A stretch of 64,000 nucleotides of DNA from a bacterium. Its GTDB lineage: Bacteria > 4484-113 > JAGGVC01. Positions 54,344 to 63,651 of the stretch are shown here, piece by piece. The stretch is from positions 1 through 64,000 of the forward strand of contig JABRWB010000037.1 in NCBI GenBank assembly GCA_039961635.1, read 5' to 3'. Position numbers and translations under genes: made by a program. Within the stretch, counting starts at the first letter, position 1. Every line of letters starts with the position of its first letter. The notes under the pieces were generated by a model that was given only the letters and a program-made list of their open reading frames with translations, ran no database searches and was not told the DNA's origin.

Positions 54344-54790
54344 ATGTTCTTTTCTGGTCGAAACCGTTGCAGGCACGCCCGAATCAGAGGCTGCAAACAC
54401 GCGGATGCCCGCCTTGGCGCGCTGTTACCGGGGAGTGAATCCTCTGACTTTCCGTTGGAAGGGACAACCGATTTAACCGGTGGGGAGCTGCCGATCAATA
54501 TTTTCGCCCCCCTCGCGGCGGTTTCCGAGGGCGTATCGGTCGTAATCAAGGACGTCAAAGGGCCGCCGGGCATCGCGTTAAGACTTGCCGCATTCGGTCT
54601 GATGCCGGGAAAAAAGGTGAAAATGCTCAGAAACTCCCCGGGTAACGGCCCGCTGTTGCTGGAAATAGACAATACGAGATTAGGCCTGGCCAAATCCATC
54701 TGCATGAATGTCTTGACCAGCGCGTTGGATGGCCGGAGTACTTTTGAGCCCAACGAAGCGGCGGAAATGCGGGGGGAGATGGCTGTCTAG
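54344..54790 (+). CDS. feoA: FeoA-domain protein with an N-terminal extension
   Basis: Ferrous iron transport accessory, 148 residues. The C-terminal 85 residues are a FeoA SH3-like domain (GPPGIALRLAAFGLMPGKKV then LGLAKSICMNV). The first 65 residues are an extension absent from ordinary FeoA (about 80 residues in total) and contain CRHARIRGCKH, two C-x-H pairs that could bind metal. ATG 54344 follows CGGAG by five bases. feoB starts 11 bases after the stop. Confidence 0.85.
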   Translation: MFFSGRNRCRHARIRGCKHADARLGALLPGSESSDFPLEGTTDLTGGELPINIFAPLAAVSEGVSVVIKDVKGPPGIALRLAAFGLMPGKKVKMLRNSPGNGPLLLEIDNTRLGLAKSICMNVLTSALDGRSTFEPNEAAEMRGEMAV

Positions 54791-54801
54791 TTTCCGCCGA
54801 C

Positions 54802-57009
54802 ATGCACGTTTTCGGAAAAACCGGAAGTGAGTTGACGATCGCTATTGCGGGCGCCCCGAACACCGGCAAATCCACCGTATTCAACGAACTTACAGGCTCG
54901 CACCAGAGCATTGGCAATTTTCCGGGGGTGACGGTCGAGGCGCGCGCCGGAAGGCTGAAAGTTTGCGGAAAATCCGCGATTGCCATAGACCTGCCGGGAA
55001 CCTACAGCCTGACCGCATTCAGCCAGGAAGAGCTGGTTGCACGCAAATTCCTGCTCGACACGGCTCCCGATCTTGTTGTTGACATTCTCGATGCGGGCAA
55101 TTTGGATCGCAATCTGTTTTTGACCGTCCAGTTGATGGAACTCGGCGTCCCGCTTGTAATTTGCCTGAATATGATGGATCGAGCCGAAGCGGACGGAATC
55201 AGGATAGATTGCGATCTGATGTCCAGACTTCTCGGCGTACCCGTGGTGCCTACGTCGGCCCGCAATGGAAAGGGACTGCGCGAGCTTCAATCCGTGATTT
55301 CGGAGCACGCGGGCAAAATCGAGCAGCGGGCCATCAAGATTGATTACGGGCGGCACGCGAACGCCGAAATCGAAACGATTGCGGAAACGCTGGCCGGCGA
55401 TCCCGCGTTTTCGGGGCCGCGCGCGCGCTGGGCCGCCGTCAAGTTGCTGGAAGGCGACCGCGAAGTTGAGCTTGCTGTAAAGCATCATGCGAATTCAAAG
55501 GCCGTCCTTTCGGCGCTTGAGGAATCGCGGAAAAGGCTTCGAGTGGCGCTGGGTGAAGGATATGAAGTCACGCTCGCTCAACGCAGATACGGCTTTATAA
55601 GCGGCATTGTCCGCCAAGTATTGAAAAAGGTAAGGCGGGACGTCAAATCCCTTTCGGACAGGCTCGACAATTTCCTTACACATCCGATTGCGGGGATTCC
55701 GATTTTCCTTGCGGTTATGTGGGCGCTTTTCACCGGCGTGTTCGTCGCGGCCGAGCCGTTCGTCGGATGGATCGAAACGGCATTCGGCTGGCTTTCGGGC
55801 GCGCTTGCGGGACGATTCGGCGGAGGGCTTTTGGAATCGCTAGCCGTGGACGGAGTCATCGGAGGCGTCGGAGCCGTCCTCGTTTTTGTTCCAAATATCT
55901 TCTTCCTTTTCGCGGGTATCGCCCTGCTGGAAGACAGCGGCTACTTGGCGCGTGCGGCGTTCATAATGGAGCGCATAATGTCCCGCATCGGCCTGCCCGG
56001 AAAGGCGTTCGTGCCCATAATTATGGGCTTCGGATGCAACGTGCCCGCGATCATGGCGACGCGTGTGCTTGAAGACAGGCGGGACAGGCTGATTTCAATT
56101 CTTGTAATTCCCCTCGTTACCTGCAGCGCAAGGTTGCCCGTTTATCTGCTTTTGATCGGGGCGTTCTTTCCGGCGAAAATTGCGGGCGGTATACTGTGGT
56201 CGATTTATATCGCGAGCGCGATTTTCACGCTGGGTCTTGCGAAGTTGATTCGCACCCTTTTGTTTAAGGGCGCCACCAGCCCGATGATCCTGGAGCTGCC
56301 GCCTTATCTTGCACCCACCTTGCGCGGCGTCGTGACGCATGCGTGGATGAATACCAGGCATTACATCAAAAAGGCGTTCACATTCATTCTCGTGGGTGCC
56401 GTCTTGGTTTGGTACGCGATGAACTTCCCCGTCACCGTGACAAAAAGCGAGACGGAAGCAGGCGCGGCTGCGATCGCGGCCATGTACGATGCCCGCATCG
56501 CGTCGGCGGCGGAAACCGAAGTAGCATCGCTTGAAGCGGCCCGCGACGCGGAAATCGCCGCGCTCGAAACAAATAACGCGCACGTGAACCTGAACAACAG
56601 CATTGCCGGGAAGATCGGGCACTGGCTTGAACCAGCCCTTTCCCCGCTCGGTTTCGACTGGCGGATTGGAATCGCCTTGATCGGCGGAGTTCTCGCCAAG
56701 GAAATCGTCGTATCTACAATGGGCGTGATTTTCAACGTTGCGGATAATGGCAAGGGGGGGGAAGGGCTACGTTCGGCTCTTCGAGAAGCGACGCTGCCCT
56801 CCGGCGCCAAGGCGTACACTCCGCTTTCAATGCTGTCGCTCGTTCTTTTCGTGCTGCTGTACATTCCCTGCGTGGCCACGCTTGCAGTTCAACGGAAGGA
56901 ACTGTCAAGCGGAAAGTGGTTTCTTTTCGCCGCGACATACACCACAGTTCTTGCTTACGGAGTCAGCCTCGCGTTTTATCAGGGCGGAAAGCTTCTTGGA
57001 TTTAACTGA
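54802..57009 (+). CDS. feoB: Ferrous iron transporter FeoB
   Basis: Inner-membrane Fe(II) transporter, 735 residues. N-terminal G domain with G1 GAPNTGKST, G2 near GNFPGVTVE, G3 DLPGTYSL and G4 NMMDRAE. It is followed by a helical domain and about eight membrane segments with the gate motifs (RAAFIMERIM, GFGCNVPAIMATR, and a second Gate block). Between segments about residues 540-600 there is a Glu/Ala-rich loop. Expressed from the feoA promoter. Confidence 0.96.
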   Translation: MHVFGKTGSELTIAIAGAPNTGKSTVFNELTGSHQSIGNFPGVTVEARAGRLKVCGKSAIAIDLPGTYSLTAFSQEELVARKFLLDTAPDLVVDILDAGNLDRNLFLTVQLMELGVPLVICLNMMDRAEADGIRIDCDLMSRLLGVPVVPTSARNGKGLRELQSVISEHAGKIEQRAIKIDYGRHANAEIETIAETLAGDPAFSGPRARWAAVKLLEGDREVELAVKHHANSKAVLSALEESRKRLRVALGEGYEVTLAQRRYGFISGIVRQVLKKVRRDVKSLSDRLDNFLTHPIAGIPIFLAVMWALFTGVFVAAEPFVGWIETAFGWLSGALAGRFGGGLLESLAVDGVIGGVGAVLVFVPNIFFLFAGIALLEDSGYLARAAFIMERIMSRIGLPGKAFVPIIMGFGCNVPAIMATRVLEDRRDRLISILVIPLVTCSARLPVYLLLIGAFFPAKIAGGILWSIYIASAIFTLGLAKLIRTLLFKGATSPMILELPPYLAPTLRGVVTHAWMNTRHYIKKAFTFILVGAVLVWYAMNFPVTVTKSETEAGAAAIAAMYDARIASAAETEVASLEAARDAEIAALETNNAHVNLNNSIAGKIGHWLEPALSPLGFDWRIGIALIGGVLAKEIVVSTMGVIFNVADNGKGGEGLRSALREATLPSGAKAYTPLSMLSLVLFVLLYIPCVATLAVQRKELSSGKWFLFAATYTTVLAYGVSLAFYQGGKLLGFN

Positions 57010-57038
57010 TGATTGAAGCCCATTGAGACCTTGAAATC

Positions 57039-57233
57039 ATGTTTTTTGAGAATGCCATTCTGGGTGTTGTGCTTTTCGCCGCTATAGTGGCTGCGGGAAG
57101 GCTTTTCGTTGCAACTCATCTGAAATCCGGCTGCGGGGGCGGAAGCGGATGCTGTTGCGACAAAGGCAGCGCCTTTGCGGGCTTCTTGGACGAAGAGCGC
57201 AAAAAACGCTCCAAAAAGGAAATTGGTCGCTGA
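57039..57233 (+). CDS. Small FeoB-associated Cys-rich membrane protein
   Basis: A 64-residue protein with one membrane segment (AILGVVLFAAIVAAGRLFV) and a Cys cluster (SGCGGGSGCCCDKG) followed by a basic tail. Such small Cys-rich proteins often follow feoB and are thought to assist the transporter. It lies 29 bases after feoB. Confidence 0.75.
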   Translation: MFFENAILGVVLFAAIVAAGRLFVATHLKSGCGGGSGCCCDKGSAFAGFLDEERKKRSKKEIGR

Positions 57234-57300
57234 TCCTGCCTGGCCGCAGCGGGATAATCCCCCCGGACTATCACGGCTGATTTTCCAATAGCGCTCGCAT

Positions 57301-57329
57301 AAAAAAAAAGCCCCGGCCGTAACCGGGGC
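57301..57329 (-). terminator. Intrinsic terminator of the IPT/TIG lipoprotein gene
   Basis: Minus-strand stem GCCCCGG/CCGGGGC (57310-57329) followed by nine Ts (57309-57301). It lies 26 bases after the stop at 57355. Confidence 0.85.
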
Positions 57330-57354
57330 TTGCTGTCAATTCACTTTATCCGGA

Positions 57355-59796
57355 TCAGCTGATCGGAATCGTAAACGGCTGGGATATGACCCCCGAGTTG
57401 ATCAGATCGGTTGCTTTGCCGTCCACAAGCGCGTTGGACCAAATGTAAAACGACCATGTTCCTGGGGTTTTCGCCACCGGCCTTCCGAGGTTGTCAACCG
57501 GCTTCCAGCTGTTCAAGTCGAAGGAAATCGAAAGGTTGGATATTATCACCGGTTCAACGATGAACGGCGGCTGCCCCGGCATCGAAATGATCAGGCTGGT
57601 TTTCCGCGGCGCGACGTCGCCCGGCCAGTCAATCTTGTCGACGACTTCCGTATCGAAAGTGTAAAAGGTTATTTCATCAACAACGGAAGGTGAAGGCGGA
57701 TCGGAATTCCACAAACGAGGCCCAACCGCGAGCTGCACGGAATTAACGCTCTTGGTACCCATATCCAGGCGCTCCACCCGAACATTGCCCGTCATGTTGG
57801 CGTTGATTTCGGAAACGGAGAAGTTGATGATGTTGTCGCTCCAAGTGTAACCGCCCGAAAGAACCAGGTTGCCGTAATAAAATGTTCCAAGCTGGTCGCG
57901 GCGCTCAATCTCGACGCGCCCTTCAATTGCGCCGAAATTGAATCCCTTGAGCGTGATGGTGTCGCCCAGATGGGCAATGCGCTTGCCGAGATTCGGCTGG
58001 CCCAGCCTTTCGATGCCGCCGTAATTCAGCGGAGGATCGAACGAAGGCTCGTTGTTGGGTACGTTGGTGACAGCCATGTTGGAAATCACGGTATCCTGAG
58101 AGCCTCCGATCTGGAGCGGATGCCCGACGAAAAGCGAAACTTTCTTGCTTGATGTGTGCGTTATTTTAACCGTAGGCGTGCATTCTTTGAATCCGCCCGC
58201 GGGAATACCCGAAGCGCTGAAAGCATGAGCGGTTTGTGCCCCGGTACCCGTTCCGCCGTCGCCGAAATTCCATTCATAGGTGTACGCCGAAGGCTCGCCT
58301 GCGACCACAAAAGCATCGAAAGTAATGGGCACACCCGCTATGGCAGCGTAAACCGTTGTCGGAATGGATTCGTTCATCTGCGAGACAGGATCGAAGAATT
58401 TGTAGCTGGCTTTCAATCCGCCTTCGAATGCATTCTTTACCGAAATCGACCGCTGGGGGGAAGTCCTGCCGTCGGAAGTGGTAAGCCTTACGCTTCCCGG
58501 CTTGAAGCTGCCGTCCGGATTGACGGACACTTTCAGCGTATGGGGCATTATGAAAGTAACTTGCGAATTCGACCAAAAGTAATTGGCGTCGCTGCCATCG
58601 AACTGCGACGCGGCAATCGTCGCCGAATCGCCCATTGATATATCGATTTTGCCGGGCTGGTATCCGAAGTGCTGCCCGAACAGCGTTACCTTGTCGCCGA
58701 GAATCACTTTGACGGGAGAAACGCCCGTTATCTCCGGGTCGGCGACGACCACAAATATCACCGGATCCATAGGCGCGTCATCGAACGGTCCGGGAGGATA
58801 CGAAATCTCGTTTACCACGATTTTGAATTCTCCCGTTTCGGCACCGTCCGGCACGTTGACTTTGACAAGAGTGTTCGACCATGAAACGACCGGTGCGCGC
58901 TTGCCGTCGAACGTCACATAACTGGCGCCGATTTGGTTGCCGAAGTTTTTGCCATAGATGGATATGGTTTCCCCGACGGAAGCAGACATGGGCGAGATGC
59001 TGGCAAGCTCTACGTACCTTGCGGTCGACGGCTGCTCCTCGACGGTGAACGTAAATCCGGTGTTGGATGATTTGCCGCCCACTTCGACCACCACCGGCTG
59101 CGGTCCCAGCGGAGCGTCGATCGGCACCGCGACTTCTATGTTCGAGTTGCTCCAAAGCTCCTCGAATTCGCCGCTAATCGGATCGAACTTTGTCACCACG
59201 TCGCACAGCGCGCCGCCGATTCGCACCGTGGAAGAGCCCCGGTTTTCTCCGAAATTCTCCCCGGTGATCAAAACGACGGTGTAGGGATCGCCTTGCAGGG
59301 TGTTGCCGCGCGGCCCGGAAGATGGAGAAATGGCGGTTATTCTGGGATCTCCTTCGGCGGGAAGCGGGTCGGTACCGCCGGTTACCGTGAACTTCGCGTT
59401 GTTGCCCGCGTAGCTTTGCTTTCCGCCTTTCGTAACCACTATCAAGCCCGTGCGCGCATCCGTCGGAATCGTTACCGTAATGGAGGTGTCGCTCCACATC
59501 GGTTTGCCGTCGGTTCCGGTTTTAACCTGGAGCGTTACACCGTTGAAAGTTACGACCGACGTGCCCTTCTCGGCGCCGAAATTGCTTCCCTGAACAATCA
59601 CCTCCGTCCCGCCGGGGCCGGAGTTGGGAACCAGCCGGAATATGCTGGGCCGGCTGGGATCCACAACGCCCCCGTCGTCAGGCGGAGGGGTTACGCCGCC
59701 GTTGCCATCGCCTCCGTTGCATCCCAACAAAAGCAAAAACGCGCCGGCCAGCAGGGTAAGAAACCAAATCAAGTTTAAACGAGTTGAAGCCTTCAT
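57355..59796 (-). CDS. Large IPT/TIG-domain lipoprotein
   Basis: An 813-residue lipoprotein with lipobox Cys26 (LLLLGCNGG). It is a string of IPT/TIG immunoglobulin-like domains, each starting with a pattern such as ISPSSGPRGNTL or ISPMSASVGETISIYGKNFG, about every 100 residues. A PKD-like domain lies near the middle (AYTYEWNFGDGGTGTGAQ-type sequence). No enzyme motif; a surface adhesin or scaffold role is likely. The frame to 59850 has no signal-like start, so ATG 59796 is used. Confidence 0.83.
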   Translation of the reverse strand: MKASTRLNLIWFLTLLAGAFLLLLGCNGGDGNGGVTPPPDDGGVVDPSRPSIFRLVPNSGPGGTEVIVQGSNFGAEKGTSVVTFNGVTLQVKTGTDGKPMWSDTSITVTIPTDARTGLIVVTKGGKQSYAGNNAKFTVTGGTDPLPAEGDPRITAISPSSGPRGNTLQGDPYTVVLITGENFGENRGSSTVRIGGALCDVVTKFDPISGEFEELWSNSNIEVAVPIDAPLGPQPVVVEVGGKSSNTGFTFTVEEQPSTARYVELASISPMSASVGETISIYGKNFGNQIGASYVTFDGKRAPVVSWSNTLVKVNVPDGAETGEFKIVVNEISYPPGPFDDAPMDPVIFVVVADPEITGVSPVKVILGDKVTLFGQHFGYQPGKIDISMGDSATIAASQFDGSDANYFWSNSQVTFIMPHTLKVSVNPDGSFKPGSVRLTTSDGRTSPQRSISVKNAFEGGLKASYKFFDPVSQMNESIPTTVYAAIAGVPITFDAFVVAGEPSAYTYEWNFGDGGTGTGAQTAHAFSASGIPAGGFKECTPTVKITHTSSKKVSLFVGHPLQIGGSQDTVISNMAVTNVPNNEPSFDPPLNYGGIERLGQPNLGKRIAHLGDTITLKGFNFGAIEGRVEIERRDQLGTFYYGNLVLSGGYTWSDNIINFSVSEINANMTGNVRVERLDMGTKSVNSVQLAVGPRLWNSDPPSPSVVDEITFYTFDTEVVDKIDWPGDVAPRKTSLIISMPGQPPFIVEPVIISNLSISFDLNSWKPVDNLGRPVAKTPGTWSFYIWSNALVDGKATDLINSGVISQPFTIPIS

Positions 59797-59956
59797 GACA
59801 GGCAGTCGCCTCCCGGTGACTAATCCCAAAAGCGGGACTAATATACGCAATTATCAACAAAAACTCAAGAGCGCAGCCGCGCGCGCGGCCGACCGCTTTC
59901 ATTATACCCATTTTGGCCGACTTAACAATCGCCGGAGTTTAATTCGTGTGCAATCG

Positions 59957-60940
59957 CTACCGCACTCCTACTGCCATACGAGCATATACATCCGGCTCGC
60001 CCGGCGGGCGTGTTTTGAACCTTTTGTGAATCCATAGCCACTGCTCCGGATGTTCCCGAACCAGCTTCTCGTACGCCAAATTCACTCTTCGGGTCACTTC
60101 CCGCAGCCGCTCCTCGTGAGATAGAGAGGGATTGGGCGATGCCGCATCCGCCAAAACATCTCCGGTTTCCACAGGCCGCCCGACTTCGAAAACCAGCTTG
60201 CCGGGCGAAATCCGCCAAGCAACGATAGGCACTAGCGGACTTCCGAATTTGAGATGCAAGGCAGCCGGACCCGCAACGTTGCTGGCCTCGATCCCGCAAA
60301 ACGGAGCGAATATCCCTGTTTTCCCTCCGTTTTGATCCGCCAAAAGCCCCAGCACGCAGTTGTTTTTGAGCGCCCTGACTATGTTCGGATTCAGTTTGGC
60401 GCCGCTGAAGATATTCACGATACCGTGCCTTTCCCGCCACGGAAAAGCCAGATTCGTGAAATAAGGATCCCGCTGCTCCTTGCCAACCGCGTACATCGGC
60501 AGGCCGCTCAAGGCTATGTACGCCCCGGAAAGCTCCCAGTTTCCAAGGTGCATTCCGAGTCCGATTAATCCCTTGCCATCCTCCAAAAGCCGTCGAAGCT
60601 CGGCGATGCCACCGCCCCGTTCCTCGACGATCATTTCTTTTACACGTTCGCCCGGATACTTTCCCATCCGGATGAACTCGATCATGGTGTACGCCAGATT
60701 CACAAGGGAAGCACGGACGATCCTTGCCCTCTCGGCGCCGCTTTCGGTGCCCAATACGAGCGCTACGTTTGCCTTCCCGATTCGCACATGGCCCGCCAAA
60801 ACAGCTCCGGCCAGCGCTGCGACGCCTCTCGCAAAGGCATAAGCCGCCCGCTCCGGCACCAGACACACAAGAAATATCGCCAAGCGGGCCAATATTCTTA
60901 AAAACCAGTTTCGGATACGGTAGCGCAGGGGTACGCTCAC
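59957..60940 (-). CDS. LpxL/HtrB-type lysophospholipid (lipid A) acyltransferase
   Basis: A 327-residue inner-membrane acyltransferase with an N-terminal hydrophobic segment (RILARLAIFLVCLVP), the catalytic HX4E in MHLGNWELSG and the LADQNGGKTGIFAPF loop. Supports lipid A or a related glycolipid in the envelope. GTG 60940 is six bases after TAGAAT; a second reading frame over the same bases to 60956 is not used. Specific acyl chain and acceptor unknown. Confidence 0.87.
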   Translation of the reverse strand: MSVPLRYRIRNWFLRILARLAIFLVCLVPERAAYAFARGVAALAGAVLAGHVRIGKANVALVLGTESGAERARIVRASLVNLAYTMIEFIRMGKYPGERVKEMIVEERGGGIAELRRLLEDGKGLIGLGMHLGNWELSGAYIALSGLPMYAVGKEQRDPYFTNLAFPWRERHGIVNIFSGAKLNPNIVRALKNNCVLGLLADQNGGKTGIFAPFCGIEASNVAGPAALHLKFGSPLVPIVAWRISPGKLVFEVGRPVETGDVLADAASPNPSLSHEERLREVTRRVNLAYEKLVREHPEQWLWIHKRFKTRPPGEPDVYARMAVGVR

Positions 60941-60946
60941 TCGAAA

Positions 60947-60952
60947 ATTCTA
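60947..60952 (-). promoter_or_regulatory. -10 box of the lpxL-like gene, six bases before GTG
   Basis: TAGAAT on the minus strand and six bases to the GTG; leaderless pattern. Confidence 0.5.
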
Positions 60953-61082
60953 ACATGGCAAGGTTTCGTATCGCAGACGGCTTAACTGCTGCAATAGGCG
61001 GTTTCCAAGAGCCACTGGCAGTGTATCAGCCGGTGAGATTCCATGTCGACGCGCGCCACTTTTCAAACGACTCCGGCTTTGC

Positions 61083-61088
61083 TACAAT
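61083..61088 (+). promoter_or_regulatory. Possible secDF promoter
   Basis: TACAAT with TTTTCA 17 bases upstream (61060-61065). The rest of the 214-base gap before secD shows no other gene. Confidence 0.35.
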
Positions 61089-61154
61089 ATTAAGTTCGTA
61101 TCGCTGTCGGCTTCGCTGCCGAGGCGGGCGCACGAACACAGTTCGGAGACTTTA

Positions 61155-62405
61155 ATGCAAGATCGAATTAAAAACTGGGTGATTATCGGCGTTGTGCTTC
61201 TGCTTGCGCTCGCACAGCCTATTTACCGCAACTACAAACAGCTTCCGATACTCAACCTTGGACTTGATTTGCAGGGCGGAGCCGACGTGCTTTTGCAGGC
61301 CCAGCCGACCGAAGGCGCCGTTACCGATGAGCAGATGGTGGGGGCGATGGAAGTCATCAGAAACCGCGTCGATCCGCAGGGGATCAAAGAGATCAATCTC
61401 AACCGCGTAGGCGACGACCGGATCAGCCTTCAAGTACCGGGCGAGGACGATCCCGACAAGCTCAACAAGCTTATCGGCCAGACGGCTCTGCTCGAATTTG
61501 TATTGACCGGAGTCGAATCTTTTGAAAACGGCACCGACCTTTCTGAGGACATAGCAAGCGGCAAGTACAACGTCGTGCTGACCGGGGACGATTTGAAGCA
61601 GGCCGATATGGCGTGGAATTCGGGCAAGCCGATTATCGCGTTCGAATTCAAAAAGGAAGCCGCGGATACTTTCGGCCGCATTTCCTCGGAGAACGTCGGC
61701 AAGCATATGGCGATCCTTCTGGACAAAAAGGTCATTTCGAATCCCGTTTTTCGCTCGGCGATCTGGGGCGGCAGCGGAATAATCGAAGGCAATTTCACGG
61801 TGGACGACGCCGACCTGCTTGCGCGCCAGCTTGACGCCGGCCGCCTTCCCGTTCCCGTCGTTATCCTTCAGAACAGGATCGTTGGGCCGACGCTAGGCCG
61901 GGAATCGCTTGAAGCAAGCAAAATCGCCGGTGCGTTCGGTTTCCTTGTGATACTCATTTTTATGGCCATTCTGTACAGGCTGCCCGGGCTAATCAGCGAC
62001 GTCACGCTGCTGCTTTATGTCGTTCTCGTACTCGGTTACCTTTCGCTGTTCGACGCGACGCTTACGCTGCCCGGCATCGCGGGATTCCTGCTGTCCATCG
62101 GTATGGCCATCGACGCGAACATCCTAATTTTCGAGCGGCTGAAAGAAGAGCTTGCGTGGGGCAAAACGCTTTCGGCCGCGGTCGAGGCGGCCTTCGCGCG
62201 AGCTTGGGTGGCCATATTCGACGCAAACCTGACCACAATCCTGGCTGCAGTCGTCCTTTACATTTACGGCAGCGGCCCAATCAAGGGATTTGCTGTGACG
62301 CTTACTCTGGGAATCCTCATTTCGTTCTTCAGCGCGGTGTTCGTCACCCGGTTTTTCCTTACACAAATTTCTGTCAGCGTTCGCAACCCGAAGCTGTATG
62401 CGTGA
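61155..62405 (+). CDS. secD: Protein translocase subunit SecD
   Basis: RND-type subunit that uses the proton gradient to aid late Sec export. The 416 residues show an N-terminal membrane segment, LNLGLDLQGGADVLLQ, and the C-terminal five-helix RND block with ESLEASKIAGAFGFL and GIAGFLLSIGMAIDANILIFERLKEE (first 19 residues quoted in two overlapping pieces elsewhere in the family). It is shorter than E. coli SecD, as in many bacteria. secF follows. Confidence 0.95.
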   Translation: MQDRIKNWVIIGVVLLLALAQPIYRNYKQLPILNLGLDLQGGADVLLQAQPTEGAVTDEQMVGAMEVIRNRVDPQGIKEINLNRVGDDRISLQVPGEDDPDKLNKLIGQTALLEFVLTGVESFENGTDLSEDIASGKYNVVLTGDDLKQADMAWNSGKPIIAFEFKKEAADTFGRISSENVGKHMAILLDKKVISNPVFRSAIWGGSGIIEGNFTVDDADLLARQLDAGRLPVPVVILQNRIVGPTLGRESLEASKIAGAFGFLVILIFMAILYRLPGLISDVTLLLYVVLVLGYLSLFDATLTLPGIAGFLLSIGMAIDANILIFERLKEELAWGKTLSAAVEAAFARAWVAIFDANLTTILAAVVLYIYGSGPIKGFAVTLTLGILISFFSAVFVTRFFLTQISVSVRNPKLYA

Positions 62406-62458
62406 GTTGAAAATGATCAAACAAGCACCGGCGCTCTCGCCGGACACGGAGCACTGTT

Positions 62459-63649
62459 GTGATTGAAAGAGACCCGCTTAAAATCAAGCCCATTCCGTTC
62501 GTCCAATTTTCGGCACTGTGGATCGCGATAAGCCTCGTCGTCATCGGCATAGGCGTCGCCGGAATGGTGATGAACAAGAACAACCCCCACATCAACGCGC
62601 CCTTCAATTACGGAATCGATTACACGGGCGGCGATTTGATCGCCGGAACAGTCGGCAAGGACGTCACCTCCAAGGAAATTTTCGACATCGCGTCCAAGTA
62701 CTCCTCGGTAGAGCCCGTAGTCCAGGTTGTCCAGGAAGGCGGTCTGTCGCGTTCCATCGAGATTCGAACCCGCATAAAATTCGATCCGACCGCCACTCCG
62801 GAGCAGCAAAACACCCAGCGCGAAGACAACCTCGTCAAAATGAAAGAGGAACTGAAGGAGAAGTTCGAAGGCTTCGAGCTGAAAAGCCAGGATTACGTGG
62901 GCCCGACCGTCGGCAAGGAGTTGATAAACAAAGCCATCGTTGCGCTCGCCATAGGAAGCGCGCTGATATTGATTTACATCTTCTTCCGGTTCGGCAACTT
63001 CCTGTTCGCGATCTCTGCAATCCTGGCGCTGCTTCACGACGTGATGATAACGCTCGGGGGCGCCGCGCTGATGAAGCTTGAAATCAGCCAGAGTTTCATC
63101 GCGGTCATCCTCACCATCATCGGATACTCCATCAACGACACGATTATTATTTACGACCGAATACGCGAAAACATGAAAAAGTACCCGACGCTCGAATTCA
63201 ATCAGCTATGCAACCTCTCCCTCACGCAAACGCTGACGCGTAGCATCAACACCGTTGTTACGGTCGTGATAATGCTTCTTGGTCTGATCTTTTTCGGCGG
63301 CGAATCGATCCGCGATTTCGCTGTCGCGATGCTCATCGGTATCGTCAGCGGGGCGTACAGCTCCATCTTCATCGCGACGCCTCTCATCATAATGTTTAGA
63401 GGAAAGGAAGAAGCCCGCACGGCCAAATCCGTCGCTGCGGCGGAATTTTCCTCATCGCCCGCGCCCGCCGACCGCAAAACCAAGCCCGCTCGTCCCGCCG
63501 CGGCGGCAGCCGCGGTGTCGAAAGCCGAATCTATAGAGCCGGAATTCGGCGACGAAGTCCAGGATGAACAAATAAAAGGAACCGCCGCGGAAGACGAAGC
63601 CGCGCGTGAACGCAAGCGCGCCAAAAAGGGCAAGGCGCGCCGCCGTTAA
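62459..63649 (+). CDS. secF: Protein translocase subunit SecF
   Basis: Partner of SecD in the SecDF complex, 396 residues. N-terminal membrane segment, FNYGIDYTGGDLIAGTV, and the RND helices with AILALLHDVMITLG and the SINDTIIIYDRIREN motif. About 80 extra residues at the C-terminus are Ala/Pro/Lys-rich and end in a strongly basic KRAKKGKARRR, not usual for SecF and possibly ribosome- or membrane-binding. GTG start 53 bases after secD. Confidence 0.95.
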   Translation: MIERDPLKIKPIPFVQFSALWIAISLVVIGIGVAGMVMNKNNPHINAPFNYGIDYTGGDLIAGTVGKDVTSKEIFDIASKYSSVEPVVQVVQEGGLSRSIEIRTRIKFDPTATPEQQNTQREDNLVKMKEELKEKFEGFELKSQDYVGPTVGKELINKAIVALAIGSALILIYIFFRFGNFLFAISAILALLHDVMITLGGAALMKLEISQSFIAVILTIIGYSINDTIIIYDRIRENMKKYPTLEFNQLCNLSLTQTLTRSINTVVTVVIMLLGLIFFGGESIRDFAVAMLIGIVSGAYSSIFIATPLIIMFRGKEEARTAKSVAAAEFSSSPAPADRKTKPARPAAAAAAVSKAESIEPEFGDEVQDEQIKGTAAEDEAARERKRAKKGKARRR

Positions 63650-63651
63650 CG

